Assembly: GCF_019649055.1 (NCBI RefSeq)
Contig: NW_026570312.1
Coordinates: 1 to 64,000, forward strand
DNA from: Paramacrobiotus metropolitanus
Taxonomy: Eukaryota; Tardigrada; Eutardigrada; Parachela; Macrobiotidae
Direction: 5' to 3'
DNA: 64,000 nucleotides
Positions within the stretch are counted from its first letter, which is position 1, and each line of letters starts with the position of its first letter. Below, one piece after another: positions 59,054-64,000 of this stretch. The notes under the pieces are model-generated. The model was not told the origin of the DNA, did no database searches, and was given only the letters and a program-made list of their open reading frames with translations. The position numbers and the translations under genes are program-made.

Positions 59054-60941
59054 ATGTGTGTAGCAAAAAATATTCAGAACATTACATTTTCTGATTTCGA
59101 ATTTAATTTCAAACGATTTCAAAATGTCCAAGAACTGTTTAAATTTTAACCCTAGAAAAAAGCACCACTCCAAAGCTTAAGGTTTAAAAATTATTGCATT
59201 TGCCACCCCCAAAAAGGCCCCCCTCCGGGCGCTCGAACTATTTGCCCCCTAAGGGTGCGAATTCGTGTCTTATCATCTCATCACGAAGATGAAAAAATCT
59301 GAGGAAAGTATGACAAACTGTTACCGCTTGATTGGCAGCCAATGGAGTCGCCATCTGACGTTGCAAATATAAAAAATGCTGGCTCAGAAGCGTGCACACC
59401 ACATGGCATCGGGAGTTTAATCGGCATTTGAAGATCTCCCGGCGCAGCTGGGACGAGCCGTCCGACCAGAATGCGGCGGGGAGTGGACACAAACGAATAA
59501 CAAGTGCATGCTGCTGCACGCGGCGTTCTTGGAAGTCCGCCTCCGAAGGCGTACCGCGTACTTGCTGACACGGGACCACCTGGCGGACGGTGCCTTGGGG
59601 CAGTTGCACATCCAGCAGTTGAGCACTGTGGGTGCTGAAGGGCCACTGCGCGACCACCCGCCCGGGGTACCAGATCCAGGCGCCGTCCGGATAGCGGCGC
59701 AGCAGGGCCTGTTTGTCTGGTTCACCGCCATGGTGCGTGGCGGCAAAGGGGTACTGCACAGTGGAGGGGCAATGAAACACCCGTCCGTATTCGACAAACT
59801 GCGCAGCGCTGGTTGGCACAGCGGAAATCGATAATCAGGCCGCCCTGCGCCAGGTTGATGACGTCGCCGTGCTGCAGGTGGCCGTCGATGTGGACATCCA
59901 CGGCATTCCAGTCGTCCACCCTACCATCGTCGTTGTACATTGCCATCGTGCTCACAGCATGCAATTTAATTAGTTTACTGCGGTTACTGCCAAGCGTTCG
60001 AGATGGATTCACACTAAGGAAGGCAGTCTTTCTACTAACGAGTAAAAAAGAGAAGATTAAGAAGTGTGGATATTTGACGATATACAGACGATTTACAGAA
60101 GTTTAGTAAAAATGTAAAACAAAAAATTCATTTTTTCATTCGAAGAGCCCAATTCAGTTGGGCCAACTGCTAAGTAAACCGAAAGTGCAGCGAAATAATA
60201 TAATTCTGGATCAAGTTTCTTTTACAGGGTGCCGTCAACGCCACTGCCGTCGCAAGGCGGTTCGCAAAGGGGGCAAGACAAAAGCGCCGCCGAATTGGGC
60301 ATTGCAAAGCTGGAATCAGGAATAGACAAGTTGTCTCTGCGTTCGCGAACTCGGGAACCGGAAAAAAGCCGAACCGTGGCAAAAAACGGTAGCGATTTGA
60401 CCCCGAGTGCCAACAGAAATAATCAACCAGCTGCAGCAAATCGTATAGACATTTTCAACCGGAAATGCTCAGAAAATTGATAATGTTTTGCGCTGTTTTT
60501 CCCCGGATGGCATAGTTCCGCTTGCAAATGCAGATAACATTAAAATTCGGATCGAAATCCGCTGTCGTAAGGTTTCTTTGGCGCTTGGTTGCCCTGTAGC
60601 GGGTGTAGTGAGGTTTCCTTTATTTGAATTCGAAGGGTAGCATCTTGAATGTTCCCAAATCCCAGTTTCGAATAGTAATGGTCATTTGACATCAATGATT
60701 GGTTGTTTGACTGCATTATGATTCATAACGTCTGATAACGATTCTCCACATTTCTATGGATTTTTACCGGCTTTCTCTCGATGTCAAGAATTTTCACTTT
60801 AGTCTTTGAACGCTTGGTTCTCTTGCCGCTACTCTTGCCTGAGTTCTTGCTGATTCTCTTGCAGTAAGAAACCTTGCTATGCGTTGAGTATGCGTTGCTC
60901 CGTTTGACCGCTTGGGATGAATCGCCTCATCCCAACCGGTG

Positions 60942-61555
60942 TGTAGTGTATGTAGTACTCGTACAAAGATCGTACGAGTATCTCGTGAAATGGATAATGG
61001 CCTATGGCTAATGTGCCGTAGCAACGGTATTGTTGTTGTCCGTTATTGTTGCCATGTCTAGTGTTTAGTTGGTTGTTTGCTGCTGTCCCGAGCGGACATA
61101 ATAGCGAATTTTAGATTTCACAAAACAAGTTCCGTCTAGTTCCACTTGCGGGTAGAAGTTAGCGTTACGGGTCGATTTACGTCCGTTCGCGACGTAAGGC
61201 GCCGTAACCCAACGTCGTTGGCTGACGCGTAAAAACTGCCTGCCTTGCGTGGATCTGTGCAACGGCTCAGCCGTATGGCTGAGCGACAAGCCAGCGCATG
61301 CTGCCTGTGGATCTTTTTTATGCGCTCTAACCGCCTCCCCGAGAGCAGGTTGGTCACGCTCTCGGCACTCTCGACTCGATTTATTTTTCAGCTGTACGTC
61401 ACTGCAAGTGTGCATCCGTACAAGCATTTTAAACGCTGTTCAATCTGGTAACGTACTGTTTATGTGACGCAGTAGTTTCTAGTGGACGGAGCCTGAACCA
61501 TGTGAAATCTAAAATTCCCTAATAAAAGATTATGCCGTTCGTTCAATACATGACA
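60942..61555 (+). repeat. Left LTR, enlarged by a MITE insertion
   Basis: Without the inserted 61,105-61,519 segment and one TAATA copy, it matches the right LTR with very few differences. Confidence 0.8.
61105..61519. mobile_element. 415-bp MITE nested in the left LTR
   Basis: Inverted ends GCGAATTTTAGATTTCACA and, from the right, GGGAATTTTAGATTTCACA. TAATA is duplicated on both sides (61,100-61,104 and 61,520-61,524). The right LTR, with CATAATAAAAG, is the empty site and confirms the 5-bp duplication. Confidence 0.8.
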
Positions 61556-62204
61556 AGGGCGTGATAAGGATGTAGCTTTGTGTCAGAGGGGCGTATGTGC
61601 CCAGAGTAACGACACCTCGAGCGGAGCGACAGCGAAGGATGCAGACCACTCCATCCGGGACAGCGGATGTCAAATATACTGGGAAGAAGGCCAGAAATAG
61701 GAAAGGTCAGAAGGACGATCCTAAAGGCCGAGTGAACCCCGTGATGGAAGCCAGAGTAATGAATGGCCAGTGCCATCCGGAGGAAGCAATGGAGGAGAGA
61801 GTTATCCTCAAAGTGAAGCCAGAGATGGAACCGAGAAGAAAGCGGTTGTCCATCCGAAGGGCGAGAAGAGTGAAATGGAATTATCCCGACAGGATGCCAA
61901 TGAAGGGCGTGACCTGCGGAGTGAAAGTGAATGTCGGACGTTCCTCCATGAAAGGAAGGAGAGTGCCAGGAGCTGCCGAAGGGCGTTGCCTGTGAAGGAC
62001 GCAGTGGCATACCGTACAAGAGCGCAGTGGCGAACTTTTCGTAAGGACCAGCAAAGGTTGCTAGGGAAGTACGAAAGTTTTATTGCAATGATAAGTTACG
62101 TACTAACATGCTTTTGCATAATGATGATGCGCATGAGGCATGAACACGTACGTACAAAGTGCATGAAATGTTTGTACTTTTGGTTTTCAAAAGTGAAGGG
62201 CGAG

Positions 62205-62397
62205 TGTAGTGTATGTAGTACTCGTACAAAGATTGTACGAGTATCTCGTGAAATGGATAATGGCCTATGGCTAATGTGCCGTAGCAACGGTATTGTTGTT
62301 GTCCGTTATTGTTGCCATGTCTAGTGTTTAGTTGGTTGTTTGCTGCTGTCCCGAGCGGACATAATAAAAGATTATGCCGTTCGTTTCATACATGACA
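62205..62397 (+). repeat. Right LTR (empty-site form)
   Basis: 193-bp copy starting TGTAGTGTATG and ending CATACATGACA, followed by the CGGTG duplication. Confidence 0.8.
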
Positions 62398-62758
62398 CGG
62401 TGCCATCTAATTAATTGTAAAGCCACACCGGATCGTTTCACTTACGGCCGTACCAACCTTACATTACATAACAGCCGCATAATCGTGGATTCGTGGTAAA
62501 GACTGATCGTCAACCCACTAGAACAGTAGCCAGATAGGCGACTGTTGCAGTATAATCCGCGCCGGCTAAAATGACGAAAAAATCTAACGACCGCGTTCAC
62601 TAAAAAGCACTAAAAAGCTCTACCAAAGAAAACACAGGAAGCATCGTTATTGTCACCATCCTTCTACTATCACCTACTCGTAGATACAGCACGCAGATAA
62701 CGCTAAAAAAAGCAAAACTAAAGCAGAAACCATTTCAAGGTAAGCATCCAGTGCCCAG

Positions 62759-64000
62759 CTAATCAGAGTAATCACTATCATCGCTACTCGAATCCTCAAT
62801 GTCCTCGATCTCAATCCCTTCGCTCAAGACGACCGCCGTCAGGGTGGTCAGCTTACTGGCGTCCAGACCGGCCAGCGCAGCCGGCGCCCACTTGCGAATG
62901 CGGTAATGAGTTGCCGGCCGCGGATCCACGCGCTGGTACTCATTCAACGCCTGCAAAATCACACTCATCAGAGGACAATTAAAATCGTTATAGTTAATAC
63001 CAGATGCCGAAGCCCCTAATCAGCTCTTGATAATAAAGGACAAGCAATTATACTTCGGAATTTACTTACCCCATTCCCGACGCCCCCACAATACGGACTC
63101 ACGTACCGAAAACCAGACAGATATTCTCTGCGCTGTTCCACATTAGAAAACTTGAACAATTTTTACGAAACTCGTGTACAAGCATTATATAAGAAACACA
63201 AATTATCACGTAACCGAGTTTTAAAAAAGTTTTCGTCGTGTGTAACAACGCGGAACGTTATATCGCGTCTCTGGTGTTCGGTACGCGAGTCCATAAAGTA
63301 TAGTGAAAACGTCCGAAATGAGAAAAGTATGCGACGAACAATTATGCGACAACGATCGACCTGCCTTCACAATCTGTTCTTCCGTTAGTTCGCTGGATCG
63401 GTGAGCGATGCAGTCGGCAATCGATGTCGCTAAAGCCGGCTGATTCAACGGCTTCGTCAGGACGAGATGCTGCTCGAAGACATCGCACAACTCACCCTCC
63501 AACGCGTCCCCCGACAGGGCAGTGAATGCGTGCTGTGCTACCGCCGCTTTCAACTTTAAATTGCGATCATACATATCGCATTTCTTCCACACCACCCGCT
63601 CGCACGCCGACCCCTCGCCGAACGTTCGAACAGCGCAGTCCATGACACCCCGGATACCGGACAACTCCTCGCCGAACTCGCAGTCGTAGAACACCACCAG
63701 GGGGGATCTTGACCGGTTCGAGGAGCATACCCAGGAGAGCCGTCAATTCCACGCACTGATATAATCCGACAGACGAGATAATCACCATCTTGGTGCGACT
63801 GCTGACACATCGGAGCAAGCAGGCCCCTGCCCAGTAGATACCCGGACCCGCAAACGTCAGAACGCCGTAATCCGGGTGACCGGCGGATACACGCACATCG
63901 GGAAAGTAGGCTTCCGTGGTGAGAATGTCGTTCCACAGCGGACAGACACGCCGACAGCGGACGCGCCCAATGGAGTCCAGCGACTGGAAGATCTCCACCA
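62759..64000 (-). CDS. F-box family gene F, 3' part, cut by window end
   Basis: Exon 2 runs from beyond base 64,000 to 63,365 and exon 3 is 62,950-62,759. Exon 2 starts within the F-box (EIFQSLDSIGRVRCRRVC) and has IYWAGACLLRCVSSRTKM. The frame changes by one base at about 63,700, inside a run of six C where relatives have five, so this is a fresh mutation or a sequence error. The exon 2 donor reads AAG|GCAGGT, a rare GC donor, where other copies have GT. Exon 3 is ALNEYQRVDPRPATHYR with acidic SSSDDSDYSD. It belongs to the D/E subgroup. Whether it is functional is open. Confidence 0.75.

Larger units (their letters stand above)
53618..59946 (-). pseudogene. F-box family gene E, pseudogene holding a hAT insertion
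   Basis: Exon 1 (59946-59325) starts MAMYNDDGRVDDWNAVDV and loses frame by one base near 59,810 before recovering with FVEYGRVFHC. Exon 2 (55314-54207) keeps LPAELLVEVFQSMDSNERIR. It has frame changes near 55,075 and 54,345, and about 290 bp of unrelated sequence at 54,660-54,950 between IYWAAACL and LSTRTKMVIIMSS. Exon 3 (53803-53618) is open. A 3.1-kb hAT element occupies intron 1. It belongs to the D/F subgroup. The breaks are several and independent, so this is a true pseudogene, not one sequencing slip. Confidence 0.85.
60942..62397. mobile_element. Short LTR retroelement (TRIM/LARD-like) with 5-bp duplication
   Basis: Direct repeats at 60,942-61,555 and 62,205-62,397 both start TGTAGTGTATG and end ATGACA. 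They are near identical except that the left one holds a 415-bp insertion. CGGTG is duplicated at both ends (60,937-60,941 and 62,398-62,402). A purine-rich run (AAAAGTGAAGGGCGAG) precedes the right repeat, as a polypurine tract would. The 650-bp interior has no recognisable gag, protease or polymerase, so it depends on another element. Strand is probably plus. Confidence 0.8.

Noticed and set aside
60794-61024. Minus-strand frame across the LTR, repeated at 62,096-62,287
   Set aside because: Identical frames arise only because the LTR is present twice; no protein character.

Overview
The window is eukaryotic, almost certainly animal. Genes have several short exons joined by GT-AG introns, there is an F-box gene family, and the mobile elements are animal types (Polinton/Maverick, KDZ, hAT, LTR, MITEs). 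The F-box family and intron style made me think of a tardigrade or another ecdysozoan, but the species cannot be fixed from sequence alone. There are no bacterial operons, rRNA genes or CRISPR arrays.

Region 1 (1-12 kb) is a decayed Polinton/adintovirus-like element. On the minus strand it holds remnants of an adenovirus-type protease, the major capsid protein, a pVI-like protein, the minor capsid protein, a retroviral-type integrase and an A32/FtsK-like packaging ATPase, most broken by frameshifts. Next to the ATPase, on the plus strand, is an unbroken reading frame for a divergent TATA-box-binding protein (TBP). A PC4-like coactivator relict and a small spliced CxxC-CxxC protein lie in the same block, so the element seems to have carried transcription-factor genes. 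Two unrecognised plus-strand genes follow (9.6-11.5 kb). No DNA polymerase B or Polinton terminal repeat is visible; the element probably continues past base 1.

Region 2 (12-64 kb) is a cluster of a three-exon gene family. Exon 1 is a conserved Trp/Gly-rich domain (possibly Tudor-like), exon 2 carries an F-box, and exon 3 is a short acidic tail. Three copies look intact (42.4-44.8 minus, 45.3-48.0 plus, 49.2-51.8 minus). One is split by a transposon (13.0-16.8 plus 40.7-40.8), one is a pseudogene (53.6-59.9), one is cut by the window end (62.8-64.0), and one is a degenerate exon-1 relict (12.3 kb).

Region 3 (16,840-40,738), inside codons 25-27 of the first F-box gene, is a 23.9-kb insertion. 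It has 28-bp terminal inverted repeats (24/28 identical), a perfect 8-bp target duplication (GTGCTGCA) and, just inside each end, oppositely oriented arrays of an approximately 82-bp GC-rich repeat. It encodes a KDZ-superfamily (Zisupton-like) transposase in eight exons that join in frame (about 589 aa), a multi-exon P-loop ATPase, a PHD-finger gene, an inverted relict of the same ATPase and an SHPRH-like SNF2/RING relict. This is the most striking object here: a giant cargo-carrying KDZ transposon caught with its insertion scar.

Smaller insertions are a 3.1-kb hAT element with an 8-bp target duplication (55,943-59,053), a 1.46-kb LTR element with a 5-bp target duplication that itself contains a 415-bp MITE (60,942-62,397), foldback MITEs, and a dispersed family built on a TTAGGTTTC-like minisatellite.
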